From Magnetococcales bacterium WMHbinv6 (GTDB lineage Bacteria > Pseudomonadota > Magnetococcia > Magnetococcales > Magnetaquicoccaceae): a DNA stretch of 64,000 bases. The translations under genes and the position numbers were made by a program. The stretch is taken from assembly GCA_002753135.1 (NCBI GenBank), contig PDZV01000001.1:1-64000 (forward strand), given 5' to 3'. Below, one piece after another: positions 1 to 8,688 of this stretch. Numbering within the stretch: the first letter of the stretch is position 1; each line of letters begins with the position of its first letter. The notes beneath the pieces are model-generated. The model saw only the letters and a program-made list of their open reading frames with translations, was not told the origin of the DNA and did not search any database.

Positions 1-1
1 C

Positions 2-543
2 TGGGCGGGTGAGGTGGTGCGACTGGTGGGTATTGTGGTCCACCGCTTTTTGCATCGGATCATCGGCGATGGTCTGGCTGCCTGGAGTCCGCAACGGGTC
101 GAGGCCAGAGAGGTGGCCTATCGCGCCCATCTGGACCGTTTGGGGGTGCCGGAAGCGGAGATGGCGCGGCGGTCAAAATGGTGCGCGAGGGGTTGCGCAA
201 TACCCTGCAGGATGCACAGGGCCGTTGGATTCTCGACGACACCCGCCATCGGGAGCCTCGCAGCGAATATGCCCTGACTGGCATGGTGCAGGGACGGTGG
301 CAACATTTGGTTTTGGATCGCACCTTTATTGACAGGGATGGCGTGCGCTGGATCATCGATTTTAAAACCAGTTGGCATGCCGGTTGGGACAAGGAAACGT
401 TTTTTGCCAACGAGCAGCAGCGCTATCAGGCGCAACTGGCCCGTTACGCCGAGTTGATGCGTGTCATCTCCGACCATCCGATCCGTTTGGGGCTCTATTT
501 TCCGCTCCATTGCGGTTGGCGCAGTTGGTCATGGCCGGATTGA
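2..543 (+). pseudogene. AddA/UvrD-like helicase-nuclease, C-terminal end, frameshifted
   Basis: Only the tail of the gene lies in the window. Frame 2 (from base 2 to about 170) reads into a conserved stretch beginning GIVVHRFLHRI; the sequence then continues in frame 1 from about base 169 to the stop at 541-543, so a single-base shift lies near 165-178. The frame 1 part contains WIIDFKTS and a following QRYQAQLARYAELM, the core (D, then K) and trailing helix of the PD-(D/E)XK nuclease domain found at the end of AddA-type double-strand-break repair nucleases. It ends LGLYFPLHCGW, close to the usual family end, so only the reading frame seems damaged. A sequencing or assembly error is an alternative to real decay. 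The following 240 bases hold no gene. Confidence 0.6.
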
Positions 544-786
544 TTCGTTATTACAAGACAACGACTAATCATCGCGTTGTGGAACGCCTGTTTTTTTGGT
601 TGCGGCTATGCCGCGCTATGCCTGAGTGCCGATCAAGTCAACCGTTTAATTCCTTTCTGCAGGCATGGGCCGACGTGGAGTCATGGATCGGTTCTCGATT
701 CGGTGCGGTCTGTAAAGTGTCGTTGATCGGTCTGATATCAACGTAACGGTGGTGACTTGTGAAAGTAGAACTGATATTATCGCCCC

Positions 787-1785
787 ATGAATGAGATCGC
801 TCAACCCCATGATCGCTTGTTCAAGGCACTGATGTCCCATCCAGAGACAGCGGGTGCCTTTCTGCGGGAGAGTCTGCCGCCGGAGGTGTCTCGACTGCTT
901 GTGCCCGAGCCACCGCAATTGGTTGAAGGTTCCTTTATCGAGGAGCGGTTGCGGCCCTATTACTCGGATCGCCTATTCCAGACCAAGACGATCAGCGACA
1001 AGCTGCTGTTGCTTTATGCCCTGGTGGAGCACAAGAGCTATGAGGACGAGCGGGTGGGCTGGCAGTTCCACCGGGGTATGTATGCCTGTATGGAACAGGC
1101 AGTTCGTGAGGATGCGCAGTGGCGACAGTTGCCGGCCGTGTTGCCGCTGCTGCTTTACCATGGCCAGAAGGAATGGCGGATTCCCAACGAATTCATGTTC
1201 CTGGTTGATGCAGATGAAGCCCTGCACCCGTGGCTGTTGAACTTCCGCTTTCCGGTGGTGGACCTTGGACCGATTCCGGATAAACGACTGTCACGAGATG
1301 CTCGTTTGCGAGCCGGCTTGATGGCGTTGAAATACGGGACTCGCGATCCTCAGACGCAGATGGATGCTCTGGAAGACATCACTGCTGCGTTGGTGGATGC
1401 CCCGGAAATTTTGCTGTCAGTGCTGCTGTATCTGTTGACGACATTCCCGAATCTGGATGAAAAGCATGTGCGGCAGGTTATACGCCGTATCAACCCGCAG
1501 GAGGAAGCTGAAATGATGTCACAATTTGCGCAAGAGATATTGGCCAAAGGTAAGTCGGAGTGGGCTGCGATGGTGCGCCAGGAAGGCCGCCAGGAAGGCG
1601 AGCAGATCGGTGAGCAAAAAGGCGAAGCCAAGATCCTGACCCGCCAACTTCAGCGCCGCTTTGGCAACCTTCCCGAATGGGCTAGCGACAAGATTGCCAA
1701 AGCTGAGTTGTCAACCCTGGAGGAGTGGAGCCTCCGCATTCTGGATGCTCCGACCCTGGAGAGCGTGCTGGCGGACCCGTCCTGA
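787..1785 (+). CDS. Rpn-family PD-(D/E)XK nuclease/transposase-like protein with DUF4351 tail
   Basis: A 332-residue Rpn (recombination-promoting nuclease, YhgA-like) protein. The N-terminal half shows the family signature DRLFKALMSHPE, then YYSDRLFQ and LVEHKSYED, which supply the D and E-x-K of the PD-(D/E)XK active site. A Gln/Glu/Gly-rich linker (about 258-280) leads to a C-terminal DUF4351 domain (about 282-332, LTRQLQRRFG). Rpn proteins cut DNA and promote recA-independent recombination, and are often found in many copies. The ATG lies only six bases after a TATTAT -10-like box (775-780) with a weak -35-like GTGACT (752-757), and I see no Shine-Dalgarno, so a leaderless message is possible. 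The next gene is a broken relative. Confidence 0.8.
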   Translation: MNEIAQPHDRLFKALMSHPETAGAFLRESLPPEVSRLLVPEPPQLVEGSFIEERLRPYYSDRLFQTKTISDKLLLLYALVEHKSYEDERVGWQFHRGMYACMEQAVREDAQWRQLPAVLPLLLYHGQKEWRIPNEFMFLVDADEALHPWLLNFRFPVVDLGPIPDKRLSRDARLRAGLMALKYGTRDPQTQMDALEDITAALVDAPEILLSVLLYLLTTFPNLDEKHVRQVIRRINPQEEAEMMSQFAQEILAKGKSEWAAMVRQEGRQEGEQIGEQKGEAKILTRQLQRRFGNLPEWASDKIAKAELSTLEEWSLRILDAPTLESVLADPS

Positions 1786-1943
1786 CACCCGCGACATTCC
1801 GCATCAGGGGTTGTCGAATGTCCCGGATCCGGTGGATGGGAGAGGGGGACTGAGGCTGAGTGGTGTGCACAAAAAGAATTGACAAATAGTCACAGAAAAT
1901 GATAGAGAGTATGGGAAAACGTTACGTTGAAGCTATTGGTTGT
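1636..1943 (+). repeat. Direct repeat copy A (DUF4351 tail plus downstream DNA)
   Basis: Copy A covers the DUF4351-coding end of the intact Rpn gene and about 160 bases beyond its stop. It matches copy B at 2308-2616, offset about 672 bases, with small gaps. The match continues past both stop codons (shared GACACC, CATC and CCGGTGGA blocks and the ATTGACA...AGTCACAGA block), so this is a DNA duplication and not only protein similarity. Confidence 0.75.
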
Positions 1944-2457
1944 CGAAGGGCGTTTTTCCGAGGAGGAGTTGAAGGGCCTGCAGTCTCTGACGGCGATTTT
2001 CTTCCGAATCGGACATCCAGACAGTCCGGCGTCGATTCTGGAGGCCAGTCGCGATTTGGTGGAGTGGTTCGCCAGACACCCGGATGGGCCTCCGGTGAAG
2101 CGATTGTTCCGCGAATTGTTGGCCGTTGGGTTGGAGCGGTTCAGCGGGCCGCACTCTCCGCCGCGCATTCCCGAAGAACTTGAGGAGGTGGTGAATATGT
2201 TGGCGACACACGTAGAAAAATGGTCGAGGGATATTGAGCAAAAGGGTTGGCAGGCAGGTATCCAGGCCGGTGAGCAGAAAGGCCGCCAGGAGGAGGGGGT
2301 ATCAATGCTAACCCGTCAGCTCCAACGCCGTTTCGGCAGCCTTCCCGAGTGGGCTAGCCAGAAGATCGCTGATGCTGATTTGTCCACTTTGGAGGAGTGG
2401 AGTCTCCGTATCCTGGATGCTCCGACCCTGGAGAGTGTGCTGGCAGATCCGTCGTGA
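1927..2457 (+). pseudogene. Rpn-family protein with DUF4351, lacking the nuclease core
   Basis: This reading frame encodes about 176 residues that match the middle and end of an Rpn protein: KLLVVEGRFSEEELKGL, a helical middle part, a Gln/Glu-rich linker and a DUF4351 tail almost the same as the neighbour's. The N-terminal third with the PD-(D/E)XK residues is absent. An in-frame TAG at 1903-1905 closes the frame upstream and the only start available is TTG at 1927, with no convincing ribosome site. I therefore read it as a decapitated copy. The middle part belongs to a different Rpn subgroup from the upstream gene, so it is not a simple tandem copy of it. Confidence 0.7.
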
Positions 2458-2616
2458 CACCTGCGACATCCCGACATCAGGGATTGCCGGATAACCCTGA
2501 TCCGGTGGACGGATGGATGACATGTGACGCTTGGGTGGGGGCGATCAAAAATTGACAGACAGTCACAGAGAATGTCAGAGAATGTCAGAGAGCGTTCTGT
2601 TAGAGCCATCGGTTGG
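2308..2616 (+). repeat. Direct repeat copy B (DUF4351 tail plus downstream DNA)
   Basis: Second copy of the repeat described at 1636-1943. After the stop at 2455-2457 it keeps matching copy A through the AGTCACAGA block and up to the TTGG-containing segment near 2611, where similarity ends just before the tmRNA-like fragment. Confidence 0.75.
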
Positions 2617-2622
2617 GAAACA

Positions 2623-2640
2623 GGAGTTGAACCCGCGTCC
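2623..2640 (-). other. 18-nt tmRNA T-arm-like fragment (possible attachment-site relic)
   Basis: Read on the minus strand these bases are GGACGCGGGTTCAACTCC, which as far as I recall is the T-arm at the 3' end of proteobacterial tmRNA (ssrA). What follows on that strand (TGTTTCCC) no longer matches a CCA-ending acceptor stem, and no tmRNA body precedes it. Integrases often use this part of ssrA, so the fragment could be the far attachment site of a lost island. An 18-nt match is short, so confidence is low. Confidence 0.3.
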
Positions 2641-2693
2641 ACAGCCACCTCATCGGACTCCGGTGAAAAGTTTAACGATACTGGAAAAACCAT

Positions 2694-3098
2694 TTAATAC
2701 TGGAAGGATGCACAATTCAATACCGTTTGGATAACCAAGATGCCGTCAAACCGTTCTCTTACTGCACCGCAGCAAAATGGTAGAGAATTTTCCGAAATGC
2801 GTATCGTCTCCTCCTGCAAAAGTGTTTCAACTAACACTCTGTACGACTCCACGCTGGAAACCTCATGTGCCAGAGTCGTACCAGGCTTCATCTTGTGTAC
2901 GGCTCTGGTTGTTTCTTCCGGTTCTGGCAAGGCTGCATCCTTCTCAAGCCAGCCGTGACTTTCAGCCAACTGTCTGTCTTTCCTGACTGTTACGCGATGA
3001 AACCCCATCTGCCGACCAATGGCTCGTTCCGTTTGCCCCAACCTCAACCGCCGAACCAATTCCTTGATGTCAAACACGGTCTTTCCCTTTCCTGCCAT
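2694..3098 (-). pseudogene. IS21-family transposase IstA, N-terminal remnant
   Basis: The first ~95 residues are IstA-like: a helix-turn-helix with TERAIGRQMGFHRVTVRK, a charged linker, and SSVESYRVLVETLLQE, the usual lead-in to the second helix-turn-helix. IstA is normally about 400-500 residues with a DDE core. Here similarity stops near base 2810 and the rest (to 2694) is unrelated sequence in the same frame, so only the head survives. No istB is present. The start at 3098 is followed by typical IstA sequence. Confidence 0.7.
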
Positions 3099-3250
3099 GA
3101 TGTTGTCTCCTGGAAAGAAGAGTCAATTCCAAGAGAACAGATTGAATCATGAGCCGGATTAAGGAAAGTCAGATCTGGTACACTATGCCCGATCATCGGT
3201 GGTACACAATGGGTGAACATCAAGTGGTACAGTATGGGCGGCTACTGACA
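2805..3250 (-). mobile_element. IS21-family element, left-end remnant
   Basis: Upstream of the istA remnant three short repeats of the form GGTACAnnATG stand at about 3177, 3201 and 3226, spaced by 24-25 bases, as in the multi-repeat ends of IS21 elements. The outermost bases read TGTCAGTAGCC on the minus strand, giving a TG terminus at 3250. The other end is missing, so the element was cut by deletion or another insertion near 2805. The 135 bases between its end and the next gene contain a TTGACA (3343-3348) but no clear -10. Confidence 0.6.
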
Positions 3251-3385
3251 GGTTTTAATTTCCGGCAAGGGGGCGTGCCTCAAAAATCAAATCACACACT
3301 TTGCACGACCTGTTTTTCTGTGTGATCGTGCCGCACACAATCTCTTGACAAGCGGAAGCAGATTGCGGAATCTCACTTTTTTTTC

Positions 3386-5797
3386 ATGACAAGGACTGTT
3401 TTGATGCCCTATTCCCAGCAAAAAGAGTCCAGCCGCTGGATGACCAAGCGTTATCTCTTGGCCTTGACGGTAATCGCCTTGCTGGCCTGTTCGGCCTATT
3501 TTGCTTTAAGCCTGGTGATTGCCCAGCAAGAGAGTACCGGTGCGGTGGTCAATATCAGCGGTCGGCAGCGGATGTTGTCGCAACGTTCCACTCTGTTTGT
3601 GCAGCGGATGCTGCTTTCCCATACGCTTGAAGAGTATACCCTCTCCCGCGATGCCTTGCTCAAGGCGACCGATCGGATCGAAGAATCGCACTATGGATTG
3701 ACCAAAGGCAGTGAGGCGTTGGGGCTGCCGAGCAGCATGAGCCGTCAGGTTCAGGCCATGTATTTTGCCGGAGATGATCCCCTGGACAGCCGCATGCGCA
3801 CCTTTATTGCCTCCCTGCGGCAGGTGTTGGAGACCCCTTTCGGCTCGTTACATACAGAATTGCCTTATGTTCACTATATCTTAACCACGGCACCCGGCCC
3901 GCTGTTGACCTCTTTGGATGCCATGGTCTGGCAGTATCAACGGGAAGGGGAGGCGGTGATCAAAAATCTGCACCGCATGGAAACCGCCGTGCTGCTGTTG
4001 ACCCTGTTGGCTTTGGGGTTGGAAGTGTTGCTTATTTTTCGACCCATGGTACAACAGGTGGTGCAGCAGATTGGGCAACTGCATGAGATTACCGAAAATC
4101 TCAATTGCGAAGTCCATGAAAGGACGGCAGCGCAACAGGCGTTGCAGGCCATTCGTGATGCCTTGGAGGAGCGGGTCAGCGAACGAACAGCCGCCTTGAC
4201 TTACGAAATTCAGGAGCGGGAAAAAATAGAACGCTCTCTGCGCGAAAGCGAACAACGGTTTCGTGCCGTTGCCGAGTCGGCCAGCGAAGGGATCGTCACC
4301 ATTGATGGGGAGGGACAAATCGTCACCTGGAACAGAGGGGCGGCGACCATTTTTCACCACACAGAGGCGGAGATGATCGGCACCTGCGCAGAACGGTTGA
4401 TGCCGGAGCGGTATCGGCATGCCCATCGCGCCGGTATCGCACGTCTCAAAAGCGGAGAAGCCACCCGCATCATCGGTTCTACCCAGGAGTTTTATGGTTT
4501 GCGCAAGGATGGGCAGGAGATGCCGCTGGAGTTGTCCATTGCCGCCTGGTTTGCCGGAGAGCAGCCTTTTTATACTGGAATCATTCGGGATATTTCTGAG
4601 CGCAAAAAAAACGAAGCGGCTTTGCATGCCGCCAAAGAGCAGGCCGAAGCGGCCACGCGCGCCAAAAGCCTTTTTCTGGCGACCATGAGCCATGAAATTC
4701 GCACGCCGATCAATGCCTTGTTGGGGATGGGAGAGTTGTTGCTGGAGACCTCCTTGAGCGAAGAACAGCGCCATTTTCTGGAAGTATCCAATCAGTCCGG
4801 GGCCGCCCTGTTGGCGTTGATCAATGATATTCTTGATCTCTCCAAAATTGAGGCGGGGCAGTTGGACATGGAGTGCATCCCCTTTGATCTGCGCAATCTG
4901 CTTTTCGGGACCATCGAGATCATGAATCTGCTGGCCAAAGATCGGGGCAACCAGTTGCAGTTGCACTGGCAGGAGTCGTTGCCGCAGTGGGTGATCGGCG
5001 ATCCGGGGCGATTGCGGCAGGTGTTGTTGAATTTGCTCAACAACGCCATCAAATTTACCCAGCAGGGGATGGTGACGGTTACGGTGCAGGCGGGAGAAGG
5101 GGAGAATATTCATTTTTCGGTTGCCGATACCGGGGTCGGTATTGCTCCAGAGAAGTGGGAGGCGATCTTTTTGCCTTTCAATCAGGCCGATATTTCCGTG
5201 ACCCGCACCTTTGGCGGCACCGGTTTGGGGTTGACCATCTGCCGTCAAATCATTCAACACGCCGGTGGCCAAATTGCTGTTGAGAGTCGACTTGGGGAGG
5301 GAAGCCGTTTTTATTTCCACTGGCCCTTGCCGACCATCGATCGGCAGTCAGTCACCGGTGTGCTGCCCGAACAGACCAGCTTGCGTCGTCCTGCCTGTGT
5401 CGATGCGGCGTCACCCAGGCTGTTATTGGTGGAAGATTCCGAAGAGAATCAAATTTTGATGCGGGCCTACCTGCGCAAAGGTCGATTCCAACTGGAGGTG
5501 GTCTGCAACGGTGCCGAGGCAGTCGAACGCATGCGGGGGGGTGGTTTTGATCTGATTTTGATGGATATACAAATGCCGGTCATGGATGGCTATACCGCCA
5601 CACGTCTCATTCGCGAATGGGAGCAGAGCCTGGCCGTGCCGCAAAGGGTGCCGATCATCGCTGTGACGGCGGATGCCATGAAAGAGTCTTTGGATCGTGC
5701 CATCCAGGCCGGGTGCGATCAATGTTTGACCAAGCCCATCTCGAAAAAAAGATTGTTGGAAGTGTTGGCGACCTATTTTCCCGCACAAGAGGGTTAG
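3386..5797 (+). CDS. Hybrid sensor histidine kinase (PilJ-PAS-HisKA-HATPase-REC)
   Basis: An 803-residue membrane hybrid kinase. Order: transmembrane helix about 24-46; a periplasmic PilJ-type (type IV pili methyl-accepting N-terminal) domain with NISGRQRMLSQRS; a second helix near 200-220; a coiled coil; a PAS domain about 290-400 (EGIVTIDGEGQIVTWN); HisKA with SHEIRTPINALLG and phospho-acceptor His436; HATPase with NLLNNAIKFT and GTGLGLTIC; and a C-terminal receiver with DIQMPVMDG, phospho-acceptor Asp727, and TKPIS. It passes phosphate from His to its own receiver and probably to a separate phosphotransfer protein that is not in the window. In-frame ATGs at 3386, 3404 and 3437 make the exact start uncertain; none has a strong ribosome site. 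The next gene is convergent. Confidence 0.88.
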   Translation: MTRTVLMPYSQQKESSRWMTKRYLLALTVIALLACSAYFALSLVIAQQESTGAVVNISGRQRMLSQRSTLFVQRMLLSHTLEEYTLSRDALLKATDRIEESHYGLTKGSEALGLPSSMSRQVQAMYFAGDDPLDSRMRTFIASLRQVLETPFGSLHTELPYVHYILTTAPGPLLTSLDAMVWQYQREGEAVIKNLHRMETAVLLLTLLALGLEVLLIFRPMVQQVVQQIGQLHEITENLNCEVHERTAAQQALQAIRDALEERVSERTAALTYEIQEREKIERSLRESEQRFRAVAESASEGIVTIDGEGQIVTWNRGAATIFHHTEAEMIGTCAERLMPERYRHAHRAGIARLKSGEATRIIGSTQEFYGLRKDGQEMPLELSIAAWFAGEQPFYTGIIRDISERKKNEAALHAAKEQAEAATRAKSLFLATMSHEIRTPINALLGMGELLLETSLSEEQRHFLEVSNQSGAALLALINDILDLSKIEAGQLDMECIPFDLRNLLFGTIEIMNLLAKDRGNQLQLHWQESLPQWVIGDPGRLRQVLLNLLNNAIKFTQQGMVTVTVQAGEGENIHFSVADTGVGIAPEKWEAIFLPFNQADISVTRTFGGTGLGLTICRQIIQHAGGQIAVESRLGEGSRFYFHWPLPTIDRQSVTGVLPEQTSLRRPACVDAASPRLLLVEDSEENQILMRAYLRKGRFQLEVVCNGAEAVERMRGGGFDLILMDIQMPVMDGYTATRLIREWEQSLAVPQRVPIIAVTADAMKESLDRAIQAGCDQCLTKPISKKRLLEVLATYFPAQEG

Positions 5798-5831
5798 GCC
5801 GTGCTGACATTTGGCCTTGCCGCATGAGATT

Positions 5832-7313
5832 TTAATAACGGTTACTGTTGGCGATCCACTCGCGTACTTTTTCGTAGAGCAAGGCCCGCTGATTGCGGCT
5901 ACGATCCTGACTGATCCAATCCAGCAGTTCGTTGAGCAGCTCACTCATCCAGGCTCCCTGTGGTTGACGAACCAGATCGAGAATTTCCCCACCGGTAATG
6001 GCCAGATCTTTGGCATGGGGGCGTTGTTTGGCATGTTGCAGGGTCCGGTAGCGGGTCAGCACCCGGTACAGTTGTCGATCCAAGCCGGGAACGGTGCTGC
6101 TGGGAGCGGTGCTGGAGGTGGTTTGCTGCTCTTGCTCTTTGCTGTGCGCCACCTGCAAAGCGTGGATAAGGCGGAACAGACCCGGGACGGGAACTTCCTG
6201 ACTCATCAACCGGGTCAGGGTGCGATCGGTTGGGGTCAGGGATATTTCCATATGGTGCAGCAGTTGAAAAATATGTTGCTGACGACGTTGCGAAAAACGA
6301 AATTTTTTTAAAATTTCCTGAATACGTCGGGTGGAAAGATCATGCAGGGCGGAACGGGTGTGTCCCTTTTCCCGGGCGATACAGTTGAGTTCACCCATGG
6401 CGTAAAGCAGGGCTGTCCAGCGCAGATCGTGCCAGGGAATCACCTCATCGGCTTCCGGTTCGCTGATTTCGCTCATGACCTGAATGGCGCGGCGGCAGCG
6501 ATAGGCGGGGGTTTCACCGCTTTCGCAGATGGGTGGTGAGGTCATGTCACCAAACATTTCCTGCGCCAGGGGCGAGAAAAAAAAGTGCTGGACAATCTGC
6601 TGGCGTGTTTCTCCGCCGAAGGAGAGGGAAAAAAAACGGTCCAATTCGGCGCGCAGCTTTTTTTTTGGGACTGACTCCAGAGAAAACTCTTCGGCAATGT
6701 GGCGCTCCTCCGGGTCGCTACTGCCGTCGAGTTGCAGCAGAAAACGGAAGAAACGCAAGGCCCGCAGCGGATCACTTTCCAGAGAGTCGCGGCCATTGAC
6801 CAGACGGATATGCCGTGCGGCCAGATCCTGTTGACCATGAAACGGATCCAGCAACGGTCCGTCTGGCCAGGCGTAGGCCATGGCGTTGACCGTCAGATCG
6901 CGATGCAGGAGATCTTCTTCGATGGTAGCCGGGTGGTCCGGGCGATAGCGGCAGGTGGCAATTTCGATGTGGGACAGGGGCATGGCAAAGTTGAAAACTT
7001 CCTCCTGCTCCTCTTGCGAAGCCTGCTCGTTGCCTTTTTTCAGTGGCAGGATCAAACTGCTGTAACCGGCGGTCCAAATTTTGTGGTGTTTGGTGTTGAG
7101 GGTCAGGAAGGAGCCTCCCCCTTCCCGCAGCAGATCAAAGCATTCCGCCATGGGGCGCTGTACCAGGAGATTGAGTTCGTAGGCCAGGGGTTTGTTGTCG
7201 AGCATATTGCGCACGGTACCCCCGACCAGATAGATCGGACCGATCAATTTGTTGAGTCTATCCAGCAGGGATTTGATAGAAGGGGCAAACAGGTCATGGA
7301 AGTTGCTGGTCAT
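5832..7313 (-). CDS. CCA-adding enzyme/poly(A) polymerase family protein with altered active site
   Basis: A 493-residue protein of the class II nucleotidyltransferase family (tRNA CCA-adding enzyme/poly(A) polymerase). It keeps YLVGGTVRN (about 28-36), HIEIATCRYRP, HRDLTVNAMAY (about 137-147) and the SDPLRALRFFRF block of the RNA-binding neck. However, the strand that should carry the metal-binding D-x-D reads YELNLLV, giving Glu46 and Asn48, and the G-x-VRD aspartate is also Asn. It is therefore likely inactive or altered. The frame is open far upstream, but the ATG at 7313 has a good AGGAG-type ribosome site 8 bases before it. That start lies inside the divergent mtaB, overlapping its start by 18 bases. 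Confidence 0.75.
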   Translation of the reverse strand: MTSNFHDLFAPSIKSLLDRLNKLIGPIYLVGGTVRNMLDNKPLAYELNLLVQRPMAECFDLLREGGGSFLTLNTKHHKIWTAGYSSLILPLKKGNEQASQEEQEEVFNFAMPLSHIEIATCRYRPDHPATIEEDLLHRDLTVNAMAYAWPDGPLLDPFHGQQDLAARHIRLVNGRDSLESDPLRALRFFRFLLQLDGSSDPEERHIAEEFSLESVPKKKLRAELDRFFSLSFGGETRQQIVQHFFFSPLAQEMFGDMTSPPICESGETPAYRCRRAIQVMSEISEPEADEVIPWHDLRWTALLYAMGELNCIAREKGHTRSALHDLSTRRIQEILKKFRFSQRRQQHIFQLLHHMEISLTPTDRTLTRLMSQEVPVPGLFRLIHALQVAHSKEQEQQTTSSTAPSSTVPGLDRQLYRVLTRYRTLQHAKQRPHAKDLAITGGEILDLVRQPQGAWMSELLNELLDWISQDRSRNQRALLYEKVREWIANSNRY

Positions 7314-8639
7314 TCTACCTCTCCTGCCCGGTATTTTACGGTTTTGACCATGGGTTGCCGGGTCAATCAAGTGGAAACGGAACGGCTGTCGCACACAGGG
7401 GCACGCTACGGCTATTATCCGACGGCGGAAGAGCAGCCACCGGATTTGATCATTATTAACACGTGTTCGGTGACTTCGGAAAGTGATCGTCAAGCACGGC
7501 AGTTGATTCGCCGTCTGGCGCGGGAGCATCCCCAGGCCGGATTGGTGGTCACCGGTTGTTATGCCCAGGCGCAATCGGCAGAGCTGGCGGCGATGGATGG
7601 GGTGGTTCTGGTGGTCGGCAACGCGGAAAAAGAGCGTCTGTGGGAGCATTTGCCGTTGCTGTCGCCACGACAGGATAGTGCTGGTATCGAGGCAACAGGT
7701 CAGTGGGCCTCGCTGCAGGAGGTGGCGCTGGTCGACCATTTTGCCGAACGCAGCCGGGCCTTTTTGCAGGTGCAGGATGGGTGTGACCGACGCTGCACCT
7801 TTTGTACGATTCCGGCCTTGCGGGGGGCGAGTCGCTCTTTCAGCCCCGACTATGTCCTGGCCCAGGCGGCACGCTACCAACAAAACGGCTACCGCGAACT
7901 GGTGCTGACCGGCATCAATATGGGCTCTTATGGCCGGGACCGGCAGCCGCCGACCGCGCTGGCCGAACTGGTCAGCCGTTTGTTGGCGGCGCGGGGGGAG
8001 AGTCGGATTCGTCTCTCTTCGCTGGATCCGTTGGACCTGGATGAGGCGTTGCTGCAACAGTTTATGCCGGGTTCGGGATTATGTCCCTATGTGCATTTAT
8101 CGATCCAGGCCGGGGATGAGCGCATCCTCAAACGTATGGGACGTGGCTACGGTCGGGATCTGGTGGCCGAGAAGGTGGCCCGTCTGCGTTCCATCTGCCC
8201 GGAGGTGGTTTTGGGGGCTGACGTGATTGCCGGTTTTCCCACCGAAAGCCCGGCAGCCTTCGGCCAGACCTTGGCGCTGTTGCAGGAGATTGGGGTCACC
8301 TTTTTGCATGTTTTTCGCTATTCCGATCGACCGGGCACCCCGGCCTCGGCGATACCGGCCCGTTTTCGGGTTGCCGAGCGGGAGATCAAACGGCGTGCCG
8401 AAACCCTGCGCCAATGGGCCGCCTCCCGCCTGCCCGCCATCGCAGCACAACGGATCGGCAGCCAGGAAGAGGTGTTGGTGGAAAGCTGCCGTGACGGCCT
8501 CGCCCGTGGCAAAAGCGGCGGCTTTTTGCCGGTGCGGATGGTGGATGACGGTCGGGTGCGTGTCGGCTGGCTTTACAGGGTTAATATTTCGGGTTATGAT
8601 TCAAATTACCAAGAGTTAGTTGGTACCTTGTGCACCTGA
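7296..8639 (+). CDS. mtaB: tRNA t6A37 methylthiotransferase MtaB
   Basis: A 447-residue radical-SAM methylthiotransferase that converts t6A to ms2t6A at position 37 of tRNAs reading ANN codons. The N-terminal UPF0004 domain has three cluster cysteines (Cys21 in TMGCRVNQ, Cys57 in NTCSVTSESD, Cys88 in VTGCYAQ). The radical-SAM motif GCDRRCTFCTIP gives Cys163, Cys167 and Cys170 (C-x3-C-x2-C). A short TRAM-like tail ends the protein. NTCSVT followed by an ESD-type sequence, and the absence of the RimO signature, point to the MtaB branch. I chose ATG 7296 because AGAAGGGG lies about 10 bases before it; the long open frame upstream is antisense to the neighbouring gene. Its first 18 bases overlap the start of the divergent CCA-like gene. 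Confidence 0.88.
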   Translation: MEVAGHSTSPARYFTVLTMGCRVNQVETERLSHTGARYGYYPTAEEQPPDLIIINTCSVTSESDRQARQLIRRLAREHPQAGLVVTGCYAQAQSAELAAMDGVVLVVGNAEKERLWEHLPLLSPRQDSAGIEATGQWASLQEVALVDHFAERSRAFLQVQDGCDRRCTFCTIPALRGASRSFSPDYVLAQAARYQQNGYRELVLTGINMGSYGRDRQPPTALAELVSRLLAARGESRIRLSSLDPLDLDEALLQQFMPGSGLCPYVHLSIQAGDERILKRMGRGYGRDLVAEKVARLRSICPEVVLGADVIAGFPTESPAAFGQTLALLQEIGVTFLHVFRYSDRPGTPASAIPARFRVAEREIKRRAETLRQWAASRLPAIAAQRIGSQEEVLVESCRDGLARGKSGGFLPVRMVDDGRVRVGWLYRVNISGYDSNYQELVGTLCT

Positions 8640-8688
8640 TCGCTCCGATTATTGTTGCGGATGCCGTGTTTCGTTAGGAAACAACAAG

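Noticed and set aside
2531-2734. Small plus-strand frame after the second Rpn copy
   Set aside because: It spans the repeat, the tmRNA-like fragment and unrelated sequence, so it is unlikely to be a gene.
3881-5320. Long minus-strand open frame (479 codons) opposite the histidine kinase
   Set aside because: Gln/Pro/Arg-rich composition and no family features; it is the antisense shadow of a well-supported kinase gene.
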